Shown piece after piece: positions 1 to 7,492 of a stretch of 10,492 nucleotides of DNA. The DNA comes from an uncultured bacterium. GTDB lineage: Bacteria; Bacillota; Clostridia; Oscillospirales; Butyricicoccaceae. The notes beneath the pieces are model-generated. The model did no database searches, was not told the DNA's origin, and saw only the letters and a program-made list of their open reading frames with translations. The position numbers were made by a program, and so were the translations under genes. The stretch's first letter is position 1, and the number at the start of each line of letters is the position of its first letter. The stretch spans positions 1 to 10,492 of the forward strand of contig CAJMOV010000043.1 of the NCBI GenBank assembly GCA_905215125.1, given 5' to 3'.

Positions 1-2671
1 CATGGCAGCTGTCAACGCCGACTTTTTTGACATGAACACCGGCATCCCTACCGGCATGCTCATTCAAAACGGTCGCCTGTGCGTTTCCGATGGGCAATGG
101 AACGCCGTCGGCTTCCTGTCTGATGGCAGCGTTATCGCCGGCACGCCGGGGCTAAAAATGTCCCTGACCGATCCCAACGGCCTCGAGCGGCCCATCTATG
201 CCCTGAACAAGGTGCGCACCCAGAAAGGCATTTACCTTTACACCTCTGATTTTGCCTCGACTACCAAGGTGACAGCGGCGGGCGTACAGGTGGTTTTGCA
301 GCTGACGCCAGGCGATACCCTGCGCCTGGGGCAGCCGCTGACGGCCACCGTCGCTCAGGTGGTGACGGGCAGCACCGCCGTTGCGCTCAATAAAGACCAG
401 ATGGTTCTGGCGCTGAGTGAAAAGAACACGTCAGGCACCACCCTCGGCGGGTTGGAGGTGGGGCAGACGGTGACCATCAACGCATCGACATCCGACCCGC
501 GATGGCACGACGCCGTCTTTTCCTGCGGCGGGGGCGATATTCTGCTGCGCGACGGCCAGCTGACATCAGCCGCGACGACGGGTAAAGCCCCGCGTACGGT
601 CCTGGGCGTCCGTAGCGACGGCTCGTGCGCCATTCTGGTCTGCGACGGCCGGCAGAGCGGCTTGGCCGACGGCATCAGCCTGCGCGACGCCGCGCTTCAG
701 CTGCAGGCGCAGGGCTGCACCACCGTCATCAACCTGGACGGCGGCGGCTCGACTATCATCGCCTCTCGTCAGAACGGCGGAAAGACAGTCCCTGTCATCT
801 CTTCGCCTTCGGACGGCTCAGCGCGCAAGTGCGCCAACTTCATCGTCTTTGTCAACGGCGGCGACAAGACGGCGCCGGCCTCCACCATCGCCGTTTACCC
901 GCAGGATGCCCTCATTCTGGCAGGCGCGCAGGCCGAGCTGTCCTCTCTCAGCTTTAACCCCGATTATTTCCCCAAGGATCTGTATGCGTCCGGCTTTACC
1001 GTGACCTCCGGCGGCGGAAGCGTGGAGGGAAATACCTTTACAGCACCGCTGGAGGCAGGGGTTTCGACCGTTGGCGCCCTGTCAAATGGGCTCTCCTCAC
1101 AGGACGCTGTTTTTACCGTTTATGACACCCCGCCCAAGATGTCGGTGGTGCGCCGCGGCAGCGAAACGCCGCTGACCAGTCTCAGCCTGTCGCCCGGCGA
1201 GCAGGTCGAGCTGGACGTGTTGTGCTCGGATGGAATCCGCGATATCATTTCACAGAATAACCTCTTCACCTATACCGTCATCGGAGGCGCCGCGACAGTG
1301 ACGGACGACGGCCTGCTGACCGCCGGCGGCGCGCCCGGGCTGGAAGGCACCCTTTCCGTCAGCTTCGGCAGCAAAACGGTCAACATCCCCATCACAGTCG
1401 GCAAGGCGTCCGACCTGCTGGAGGATTTTGAAGGAAACACCCAATGGACGGCGTCGTCCACATATGACGTGACAAGCGCCGCCTGCACTGTGTCGCAGTC
1501 GCCTGAAAACGCCCGCTACGGCTTTGGCAGCCTGTCGCTGACCTATCATACAGCGGCCGCCGGCCTGCCGGAAACTATTCGCTTCTCGTCGGCTTCGGCA
1601 TACAAGCTGGGTTCCGGCGCATATTCCGTCAGTATGATGGTCAAGGGCAGCGGCAGCTTCAGCGCCGACTTTACAATGAACGATGGCAGCGTCGTCTCGG
1701 TGCCCCTCTCCCTTCAGTCGACAGGCGAATGGCAGTATGTGTCGGCCCGCGTCCCGTCTGGCGCAAAGGCCTTCCTCGGCCTGTCGGCGACGGTCAGCAG
1801 CGTTTCCTCCGGCAGCCTGCTTGTCGACCAGATCATGTGCCATTACAGCGATGCTCCCGCCGATCTGACGCCGCCGGTCCTGACCCTGTCGGCGGCCGAC
1901 GGGCAGCTGACAGGAACCGTCGTCGACAGCTACGCCCTTCCGCTGACGGCCGACATGATCTCCCTGACGCTGGACGGCCAGCCGCTGGAGTTCAGCTTTG
2001 ACAGCACGACCGGCGCTTTAAGCGCCGCCCTGCCCACAGACGGCGGGATGCATCACATCGTCCTGACGGCGCGCGACGCCTACTATAACCGCGCCAGCCA
2101 AAGCATCACTGTCGGCGAAATCACAGAAGGGGTTTTCGCCGACCTGACGGCCACCAATCACTGGTCTCGGCAGTATGCTGAATATCTGTGCGCCCACGGC
2201 ATTTTTTCACAGGATACCAACTTTTACCCCGATAACAATGCCACCAACCAAATGGTAGCCACCTTAATTTCCCGTTACCTGGGGCTGGATACCAGCCAGT
2301 ACAGCAGCGTCTCCCTGCCCTTTGCCGATGTGGGCGACATCGCCGACTGGGCGCTACCCCATGTCAAGGCGCTGTACGCCGAGGGGATTATGAAGGGAAC
2401 CGTTGTAAACGGCGTCTCCCTGTTCCAGCCAAACGGCACAACGACGCGCGCCCAGGTCATGACGGTCATCGGCCGCACCATCGAGCGCGGGTATCAATAT
2501 ACCACTCCCGCCTTTGACGACTTTTCTTCCGTGCCCTATTGGGCGCAGGATCATGTCAGCCTGCTGGTCAGCATGGGGGTCGTCTCCGGCGTTGGCGGCA
2601 CGAACAATATCGCGCCTCTCGAACCCATTACCCGTGGACAAATAGCGTCTATTTTCTACAATTTGTATTGA
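1..2671 (+). CDS. Phosphodiester glycosidase (NAGPA-type) protein with three C-terminal SLH repeats, 5' partial
   Basis: The reading frame is open to the left edge, so the start lies outside the window; the ATG at base 2 is internal. The visible 889 residues begin inside a NAGPA/DUF2233 domain (about 1-285). It shows VNADFFD near residue 4, a PTGMLIQNG stretch, the DGRQSG motif near 216 and the hallmark NLDGGGST at 244-251, which ends this fold. In known members the domain removes a sugar from a phosphodiester; the substrate here is unknown. Residues 290-470 look like Ig-like beta modules, and about 473-617 (from LLEDFEG) resembles a jelly-roll carbohydrate-binding module. A further Ig-like stretch spans 622-705. 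Three SLH repeats follow at about 711-760, 773-828 and 837-889. They probably tether the protein to secondary cell-wall polymer, so it should act outside the cell. The TRAE-type motif reads TNQM, TRAQ and TRGQ, so the first repeat is divergent. The stop TGA is 23 nt before the malic enzyme gene. Confidence 0.85.
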   Translation, partial: MAAVNADFFDMNTGIPTGMLIQNGRLCVSDGQWNAVGFLSDGSVIAGTPGLKMSLTDPNGLERPIYALNKVRTQKGIYLYTSDFASTTKVTAAGVQVVLQLTPGDTLRLGQPLTATVAQVVTGSTAVALNKDQMVLALSEKNTSGTTLGGLEVGQTVTINASTSDPRWHDAVFSCGGGDILLRDGQLTSAATTGKAPRTVLGVRSDGSCAILVCDGRQSGLADGISLRDAALQLQAQGCTTVINLDGGGSTIIASRQNGGKTVPVISSPSDGSARKCANFIVFVNGGDKTAPASTIAVYPQDALILAGAQAELSSLSFNPDYFPKDLYASGFTVTSGGGSVEGNTFTAPLEAGVSTVGALSNGLSSQDAVFTVYDTPPKMSVVRRGSETPLTSLSLSPGEQVELDVLCSDGIRDIISQNNLFTYTVIGGAATVTDDGLLTAGGAPGLEGTLSVSFGSKTVNIPITVGKASDLLEDFEGNTQWTASSTYDVTSAACTVSQSPENARYGFGSLSLTYHTAAAGLPETIRFSSASAYKLGSGAYSVSMMVKGSGSFSADFTMNDGSVVSVPLSLQSTGEWQYVSARVPSGAKAFLGLSATVSSVSSGSLLVDQIMCHYSDAPADLTPPVLTLSAADGQLTGTVVDSYALPLTADMISLTLDGQPLEFSFDSTTGALSAALPTDGGMHHIVLTARDAYYNRASQSITVGEITEGVFADLTATNHWSRQYAEYLCAHGIFSQDTNFYPDNNATNQMVATLISRYLGLDTSQYSSVSLPFADVGDIADWALPHVKALYAEGIMKGTVVNGVSLFQPNGTTTRAQVMTVIGRTIERGYQYTTPAFDDFSSVPYWAQDHVSLLVSMGVVSGVGGTNNIAPLEPITRGQIASIFYNLY

Positions 2672-2694
2672 TATTAGACAAGGAGTGACCTGCT

Positions 2695-3867
2695 GTGGAT
2701 CTCAAAGAGCGCGCGCTTGCGGCCCATGCGCAGTGGAAAGGCAAGCTGGAAATTGTCCCGCGCTGCCCTATCCGCTCCTACGACGATTTATCCATTGCCT
2801 ATACCCCCGGCGTCGCTGAGCCCTGCCTGAGGATCAAAGAGGATGTCAGCCTGTCCTATACCTACACCGGCCGCGGCAACCTGGTCGCCGTCGTCACAGA
2901 CGGCAGCGCCGTGCTCGGTCTTGGCGACATCGGGCCGGAAGCCGGTATGCCGGTGATGGAGGGCAAGTGCGCCCTGTTCAAGGCCCTTGCCGGCGTCGAC
3001 GCCATTCCCCTGTGCATCCGCAGCAAGGATGTGTCAGAAATCGTCCGCACGGTCGAGCTCCTGGCCGGCTCCTTCGGCGGCATCAACCTGGAGGACATCG
3101 CCGCTCCCCGTTGCATGGAAATCGAGCGCCAGCTCAAGCAAAAATGCGATATCCCGGTATTCCACGACGATCAGCACGGTACGGCCATAGTCGTCGCGGC
3201 CGCCCTGATTAACGCCTGCAAGCTGACGGGCAAGTCTGTCTCCGCCCTGCGCGTCGCCATCAACGGCGCGGGCGCGGCGGCATTGGCCATCGCCCGGCTG
3301 CTTCTCTCGCTCGGCGTTCCCGACATTGTCCTCTGTGACAAATTCGGCCTTTTATATGAGGGCAACCCTGACATGAACAGCGAACAGGCCATGGTGGCCC
3401 GTCTGACCAACCCGCGCAATGTGCGCGGCAGGCTGCGTGACGCCGTCGCAGGGGCCGACGTCTTTATCGGCGTATCTGCACCCAGCTGCCTGACGGCGGA
3501 GGAAGTATCGCTCATGGCCGACGGGGCCGTCGTCTTCGCCATGGCAAATCCCGTACCGGAAATCCTGCCTGAGGAGGCCCTGCGCGGCGGGGCCTATATC
3601 GTCGGTACGGGGCGGTCGGATTACCCCAACCAAATCAATAACGTCATGGCCTTTCCCGGCGTTTTCCGCGGCGCGCTTGACGTGCGCGCCAGCGACATCA
3701 ATGAGGAAATGAAGCTGGCGGCCGCATATGCCATCGCCGATCTGGTCCCGGCGGACAAATTGACGCGGGAGAACATCATGCCGCCTGCCCTTGAACGCGA
3801 CGGACACAGACAGGTGGCGGCGGCTGTGCGCCAGGCCGCCATCCGTTCAGGCGTCGCCCGGATCTAA
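2695..3867 (+). CDS. NAD-dependent malic enzyme (malate dehydrogenase, decarboxylating)
   Basis: This cytosolic enzyme oxidatively decarboxylates malate to pyruvate and CO2, linking C4 acids to pyruvate. The 390-residue length fits the short bacterial form without a C-terminal phosphotransacetylase domain. The start is a GTG, 9 nt after a strong AAGGAG at 2680-2685. Visible motifs are SIAYTPGVAEP (catalytic Tyr36), MEGKCALFKALAG (catalytic Lys91), NLEDIAAPRC with metal-binding Glu133/Asp134, FHDDQHGTA (Asp158/159), the nucleotide-binding GAGAAA at 191-196, FAMANPVPE at 282-289 and NNVMAFPG at 315-322. An acidic residue after the second Rossmann strand (Asp215 in VLCDKFG) favours NAD over NADP; this is inference. 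The catalytic set looks complete. The gene sits 23 nt after the SLH protein and 31 nt before trkA, which suggests co-transcription. Confidence 0.95.
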   Translation: MDLKERALAAHAQWKGKLEIVPRCPIRSYDDLSIAYTPGVAEPCLRIKEDVSLSYTYTGRGNLVAVVTDGSAVLGLGDIGPEAGMPVMEGKCALFKALAGVDAIPLCIRSKDVSEIVRTVELLAGSFGGINLEDIAAPRCMEIERQLKQKCDIPVFHDDQHGTAIVVAAALINACKLTGKSVSALRVAINGAGAAALAIARLLLSLGVPDIVLCDKFGLLYEGNPDMNSEQAMVARLTNPRNVRGRLRDAVAGADVFIGVSAPSCLTAEEVSLMADGAVVFAMANPVPEILPEEALRGGAYIVGTGRSDYPNQINNVMAFPGVFRGALDVRASDINEEMKLAAAYAIADLVPADKLTRENIMPPALERDGHRQVAAAVRQAAIRSGVARI

Positions 3868-3898
3868 GACAGCGGCCAGAGAGAGGATCTTCTGATAT

Positions 3899-5257
3899 AT
3901 GAGAATTGTCATTGTGGGGGACGGTAAGGTCGGCTACACGCTGACCGAGCAGCTTTCCAAAGAAGGGCATGACATCGTTGTCATTGATCAGAACCCGCGT
4001 GCGCTCCAGCAGTCCATCAACGTGCTGGACGTCATTGGTATACAGGGTAACGGCGCGTCCATCGACGTGCTGCGCCAGGCCGAGGCCAACCGCGCCGATC
4101 TGGTCATCGCCGCCACCTCGTCGGACGAGGTCAATCTGCTCTGCTGCATCATCGCCAAAAAAATCGGGGCGCAGCATACCATCGCCCGCGTGCGCAACCC
4201 TGAATATACCCGCCAGCTCGCCATGATGAAGGACGTATTCGGCATGTCCATGGTCATCAACCCCGAACAGGCGGCCGCCTATGAAATTTCGCGCGTGCTC
4301 CGCTTTCCTTCCGCGAGCAAAATCGACTCCTTTTCCAAGGGCCGTGTCGATCTGGTGGAAATCCGCGTTGCGGAAAACAGCCCGCTCGACGGCGTCCCCC
4401 TGCATGCGCTGTACCAGAGGTATAAGGTTAAGGTCCTGATCGTCGCCGTCCAGCGAGGCAGCGACGTCTTTATTCCCGACGGTAATTTCGTCCTGCACAG
4501 CGGGGATCGCGTCCATATCACCGCCACGCCAGCGGAAATTGAAGGCTTTTTCCGGGCCATCGGGCTGATATCGCATAAAATCAAATCGGTGCTCATTGTG
4601 GGCGGTGGGCGCATTACCTTTTACCTGGCCAAAATCCTGCTCGAGCTCAATATGCGGGTAAAAATCATTGAAATCAACCGCGACCGCTGCACCAAGCTGT
4701 GCGAGATGCTGCCGGGCGCCGAGATCATCTGCGGCGACGGCACGACGGAAGAGCTTTTGCTGGAGGAGGGCATTGAACACACCGACGCCTTCATCGCCCT
4801 GACCGACATTGACGAGGAAAATATCATCCTGGCCATGTACGCTGCGGCTAAGACCAAGGGCAAGGTCGTCGCCAAAATCAATCGCATTTCCTTCTTGGAG
4901 ATCATCGGCAGCAGCGGCATAGAAACAGTTATCTCCCCCAAATACATCACCGCCAGCCAAATCATCCGTTATGTGCGCGCGCTGTGCAATTCCATCGGCA
5001 GCAGCAAGGTGGAAACGCTGCACCGCATTGTCAATAATCAGGTTGAGGCGCTGGAGTTCAAGGTAGGCGAACGCTCCCGCGTCATCGGCAAGTCGCTGAC
5101 CGAGCTGGATACCAAGCCCAATCTGCTCATTGCCTGCATTGTGCGGCGCGGAAAGACCATCATCCCCCGCGGCAGCGACCATATTGAAAAGGGCGACAGC
5201 GTTGTCGTCGTGTCGGCCAGCCGCAGCGTGCGGGATCTTGACGACATTTTGCGGTGA
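3899..5257 (+). CDS. trkA: Trk potassium uptake system regulatory subunit TrkA
   Basis: TrkA is the cytosolic NAD(H)/nucleotide-binding RCK ring that gates the TrkH potassium channel. The 452 residues contain two tandem RCK units, the full-length TrkA arrangement rather than the single-RCK KtrA. The first TrkA-N Rossmann domain (1 to about 118) has VIVGDGKVG at 4-12 and an Asp at residue 30 after the second strand. TrkA-C follows at about 145-222 (FIPDGNFVLHSGDRV). A second TrkA-N starts at VLIVGGGRIT (231-240) and runs to about 347, and a second TrkA-C covers about 371-452 (IIPRGSDHIEKGDSV). The second glycine motif lacks its third Gly, which I believe is common in clostridial homologues. 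The ATG is preceded by AGAGG at 3882-3886, 12 nt upstream, a long spacing. The stop TGA lies 7 nt before the trkH start, the classic trkA-trkH pair. Confidence 0.95.
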   Translation: MRIVIVGDGKVGYTLTEQLSKEGHDIVVIDQNPRALQQSINVLDVIGIQGNGASIDVLRQAEANRADLVIAATSSDEVNLLCCIIAKKIGAQHTIARVRNPEYTRQLAMMKDVFGMSMVINPEQAAAYEISRVLRFPSASKIDSFSKGRVDLVEIRVAENSPLDGVPLHALYQRYKVKVLIVAVQRGSDVFIPDGNFVLHSGDRVHITATPAEIEGFFRAIGLISHKIKSVLIVGGGRITFYLAKILLELNMRVKIIEINRDRCTKLCEMLPGAEIICGDGTTEELLLEEGIEHTDAFIALTDIDEENIILAMYAAAKTKGKVVAKINRISFLEIIGSSGIETVISPKYITASQIIRYVRALCNSIGSSKVETLHRIVNNQVEALEFKVGERSRVIGKSLTELDTKPNLLIACIVRRGKTIIPRGSDHIEKGDSVVVVSASRSVRDLDDILR

Positions 5258-5264
5258 CGCAGCC

Positions 5265-6707
5265 ATGAACCACAGAATGATCATCCGCACCACCGGCCTT
5301 ATCCTGCGCATCGAAACAGTGCTGCTGCTTCTGCCGGCCGCCGTGTCTCTGCTGTACGGCGAGCATGAAATGCAGTACTTTCTTTTTGCCGCAGCGCTGG
5401 CCCTGCTGGCCAGCCTGCTGCTGACATGGAAAAAGCCGCGGACCAGTGTCATTTACGCGCGGGAAGGGTTTATCATCGTGGCGCTGTCCTGGGTGGCGCT
5501 GTCCATCTTCGGCGCCCTGCCCTTCTACCTGAGCGGAGAAATCAAAGGCTTTGTCAATTGCCTGTTTGAAACGGTTTCCGGCTTTACCACCACAGGGGCC
5601 AGCATCCTGACACAGGTTGAGCCGCTGTCGCGCGGCATGCTGTTCTGGCGCAGCTTTACCCACTGGATCGGGGGTATGGGCGTTCTGGTCTTTGCCCTTG
5701 CCATTCTGCCCATGGACGAAGGGCGGCCCATGCACATCCTGCGCGCTGAGGTCCCCGGTCCGACGGTTGGCAAGCTGGTTCCCAAAATGCGGTCAACCGC
5801 CATGATTTTATACGGCGTCTACCTTGCGCTGACCGTGGCGGAAATCATCGTCCTTTGTCTTGGCGGCATGGATCTGTATGACAGTGTCGTCAACTCCTTT
5901 GCCACGGCAGGCACGGGCGGCTTTTCCGTTCTCAACGCCAGCATCGGCGGTTACAACAGCCCGTACGCCGAATGGGTTATTGGTATTTTCATGCTGCTTT
6001 TCGGCATCAACTTCAACCTGTTTTATCTGATGCTGCTGGGAAAGCTGAAAAGCGCTTTCAAAAGCGAAGAGCTGCGGTGGTATTTGCTTATCGTTCTGGC
6101 TTCGACGGCGGCCATCGCCATCAATATCTCCCACCTGTTCCAAAGCGCCGGTGAAACGCTTCGCGCCGCCTTTTTCCATGTATCCTCCATTATCACGACA
6201 ACGGGCTTCGCCACCATGGATTACGAGGTCTGGCCGACGTTTTCCAAGATGATCCTGGTGCTGTTGACCATTGTCGGCGCCTGCGCCGGGTCGACAGGAG
6301 GCGGCATCAAGGTATCGCGTCTGATTATCCTGCTCAAATCCATTGTGCAGGAAATCCGCAAGCTGCTGCACCCCCGCGTCGTCAAAAACATCAAATTTGA
6401 AGGGCGCCTGGTCGATGCCGAAACGCTGGAGGGCGTAGGGATGTTCTTTTCCGCCTATATCTTCCTGCTTCTGGGATCGATGCTGCTTGTTTCTGTTGCC
6501 GGCTTTGACCTGACGAAAACGTCAACGTCGGTTCTGACATGCGTCGGCAACGTCGGCCCCGGCTTTTCCATGGTCGGGCCGGCCGGAAATTTCTCCGCCT
6601 TCTCCCCCCTGTCCAAGCTGGTGCTTTGCTTTGACATGCTGGCGGGACGGCTGGAGATCTTCCCCATGCTCATTCTGCTCGCCCCGTCGACATGGAAAAA
6701 GAAATAA
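5265..6707 (+). CDS. trkH: Trk potassium uptake system membrane subunit TrkH
   Basis: This is the K+-translocating membrane subunit that works with TrkA. The 480-residue protein is strongly hydrophobic. It shows the four pore-loop filters of the TrkH/TrkG/KtrB superfamily: TTTGAS at 108-113, TAGTGG at 214-219, TTTGFA at 311-316 and GNVGPGF at 428-434. Also present are the conserved CAGSTGGGIKVSR (340-352) and the C-terminal MLAGRLEIFPML (458-469). Length and layout fit a complete functional channel. I chose the ATG at 5265, 7 nt after the trkA stop. The frame is open back to 5130, but those extra 45 codons overlap trkA and do not look like TrkH. A second ATG four codons later (5277) is possible. 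No clear Shine-Dalgarno is visible, so translation is probably coupled to trkA. Confidence 0.95.
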   Translation: MNHRMIIRTTGLILRIETVLLLLPAAVSLLYGEHEMQYFLFAAALALLASLLLTWKKPRTSVIYAREGFIIVALSWVALSIFGALPFYLSGEIKGFVNCLFETVSGFTTTGASILTQVEPLSRGMLFWRSFTHWIGGMGVLVFALAILPMDEGRPMHILRAEVPGPTVGKLVPKMRSTAMILYGVYLALTVAEIIVLCLGGMDLYDSVVNSFATAGTGGFSVLNASIGGYNSPYAEWVIGIFMLLFGINFNLFYLMLLGKLKSAFKSEELRWYLLIVLASTAAIAINISHLFQSAGETLRAAFFHVSSIITTTGFATMDYEVWPTFSKMILVLLTIVGACAGSTGGGIKVSRLIILLKSIVQEIRKLLHPRVVKNIKFEGRLVDAETLEGVGMFFSAYIFLLLGSMLLVSVAGFDLTKTSTSVLTCVGNVGPGFSMVGPAGNFSAFSPLSKLVLCFDMLAGRLEIFPMLILLAPSTWKKK

Positions 6708-6732
6708 GGTGCGGACGCCCGCATCCCTTTTT
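6708..6732 (+). terminator. Possible weak intrinsic terminator or attenuator after trkH
   Basis: GGTGCGG (6708-6714) pairs with CCGCATC (6719-6725) across the loop ACGC. This makes a 7-bp stem with one G-U pair, followed by CC and five T residues (6728-6732). The element starts at the base after the trkH stop codon and ends just before the AGGAG of the next gene. It could reduce transcription into the acetyltransferase gene. The stem is short, the T tract modest, and function is unproven. Confidence 0.4.
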
Positions 6733-6733
6733 C

Positions 6734-6738
6734 AGGAG
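6734..6738 (+). promoter_or_regulatory. Ribosome binding site of the GNAT gene
   Basis: AGGAG lies 6 nt before the ATG at 6745. The frame is open further upstream to 6631, so this site fixes the start at 6745 and excludes the longer form, which would overlap trkH. Confidence 0.75.
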
Positions 6739-6744
6739 CTTAAT

Positions 6745-7392
6745 ATGATTTGCATCAGAAATGAAGAACCGAGGGACTATTCCGCTGTAGAGCGCGTCAC
6801 GCGAAAGGCGTTTTACAACCTGTATGTTCCCGGATGTACAGAGCATTATTTGGTACGCACCATGCGCGGACATCGGGATTTTATTCCCGAGCTGGATTAT
6901 GTGCTTGAGCTTGACGGTGAGATCATCGGCAGCATCATGTATACCCGTGCCAAGCTGACGGATGAATGGGGCGGCGAAAAAGAAATTTTGACTTTCGGCC
7001 CGCTGTGCATCGCACCCGAGCATCAGCGCCGCGGCTATGGCCGAATGTTGATTGAGCATTCCTTTCAGCGTGCCGCCGAGCTTGGATATGATACAGTGGT
7101 CATCTTTGGCAGCCCGGCAAACTATGTCGGACGCGGCTTCAAAAGCTGCATAAGGCACAATGTCTGTATAGCAGGCGGAAAATATCCCGCCGCGATGCTG
7201 GTCAAGGAATTAAAGCCGGGCGCGCTGGACGGCAGGAAATGGACGTATCGTGAAAGCCCTGCCATGGCTGTCAACGCAGAGGAGGCGCTGGCTTACGACA
7301 ATGCGCTGGAAAAGCTGGAGAAAAAACACCATCCCAGCCAGGAGGAATTTTATATCTTGAGCCATTCCTTTATCGCACAGACGGCGCTGTAA
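6745..7392 (+). CDS. GNAT family N-acetyltransferase, YhbS-like
   Basis: This is a 215-residue protein of the Gcn5-related acetyltransferase fold, which moves the acetyl group of acetyl-CoA to an amine; the acceptor is unknown. The acetyl-CoA-binding motif A is clear: FGPLCIAPEHQRRGYGRMLI, with the Q-R-R-G-Y-G pyrophosphate loop at 94-99. The following DTVVIFGSPANYVGRGF (116-132) matches the YhbS-type segment (a glycine-rich turn then GF). The N-terminal IRNEEPRDYSAVERVTRKAF is typical of the GNAT beta1-alpha1 region. The roughly 55 residues after about 160 (KPGALDGRKWTY onward) extend beyond the minimal fold. The gene is last in the + strand group, 37 nt after trkH, with a possible attenuator between. 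It ends just before a strong bidirectional terminator. Its sequence gives no functional link to Trk or malic enzyme. Confidence 0.87.
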   Translation: MICIRNEEPRDYSAVERVTRKAFYNLYVPGCTEHYLVRTMRGHRDFIPELDYVLELDGEIIGSIMYTRAKLTDEWGGEKEILTFGPLCIAPEHQRRGYGRMLIEHSFQRAAELGYDTVVIFGSPANYVGRGFKSCIRHNVCIAGGKYPAAMLVKELKPGALDGRKWTYRESPAMAVNAEEALAYDNALEKLEKKHHPSQEEFYILSHSFIAQTAL

Positions 7393-7414
7393 GGAAGCTC
7401 CCGCACAAAACAGT

Positions 7415-7453
7415 AAAAAAGCCTGCGCAGGGCTTGGGCCTGCGCAGGCTTTT
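7415..7453. terminator. Bidirectional intrinsic terminator between convergent genes
   Basis: GCCTGCGCAGG (7421-7431) pairs perfectly with CCTGCGCAGGC (7439-7449), giving 11 bp around a 7-nt loop. A run of six A residues (7415-7420) precedes it and four T residues (7450-7453) follow. The + strand transcript therefore has a U tract after the stem, and the - strand transcript has a U6 tract. It sits between the + strand acetyltransferase gene and the - strand carboxypeptidase gene, so it can end both. Confidence 0.9.
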
Positions 7454-7492
7454 CAATTTTTCTGTCAGCAGCCCCAAAAAGCTCGATGCCTA

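Noticed and set aside
1250..1843. 197-codon frame on the - strand inside the NAGPA/SLH gene
   Set aside because: It is antisense to a continuous, domain-bearing frame, has no ribosome site and shows no recognisable motif.
5130..5264. Longer TrkH start upstream of 5265
   Set aside because: It would overlap trkA by 128 nt, and the extra residues do not resemble a TrkH N-terminus; the ATG at 5265 fits the trkA-trkH spacing.
3776..5452. 558-codon open frame on the - strand opposite trkA and flanking genes
   Set aside because: It lies antisense to the unmistakable TrkA and parts of malic enzyme and TrkH. Its translation is low-complexity and rich in D, G, A and H, with no family resemblance. Long antisense frames are expected from GC-rich third positions.
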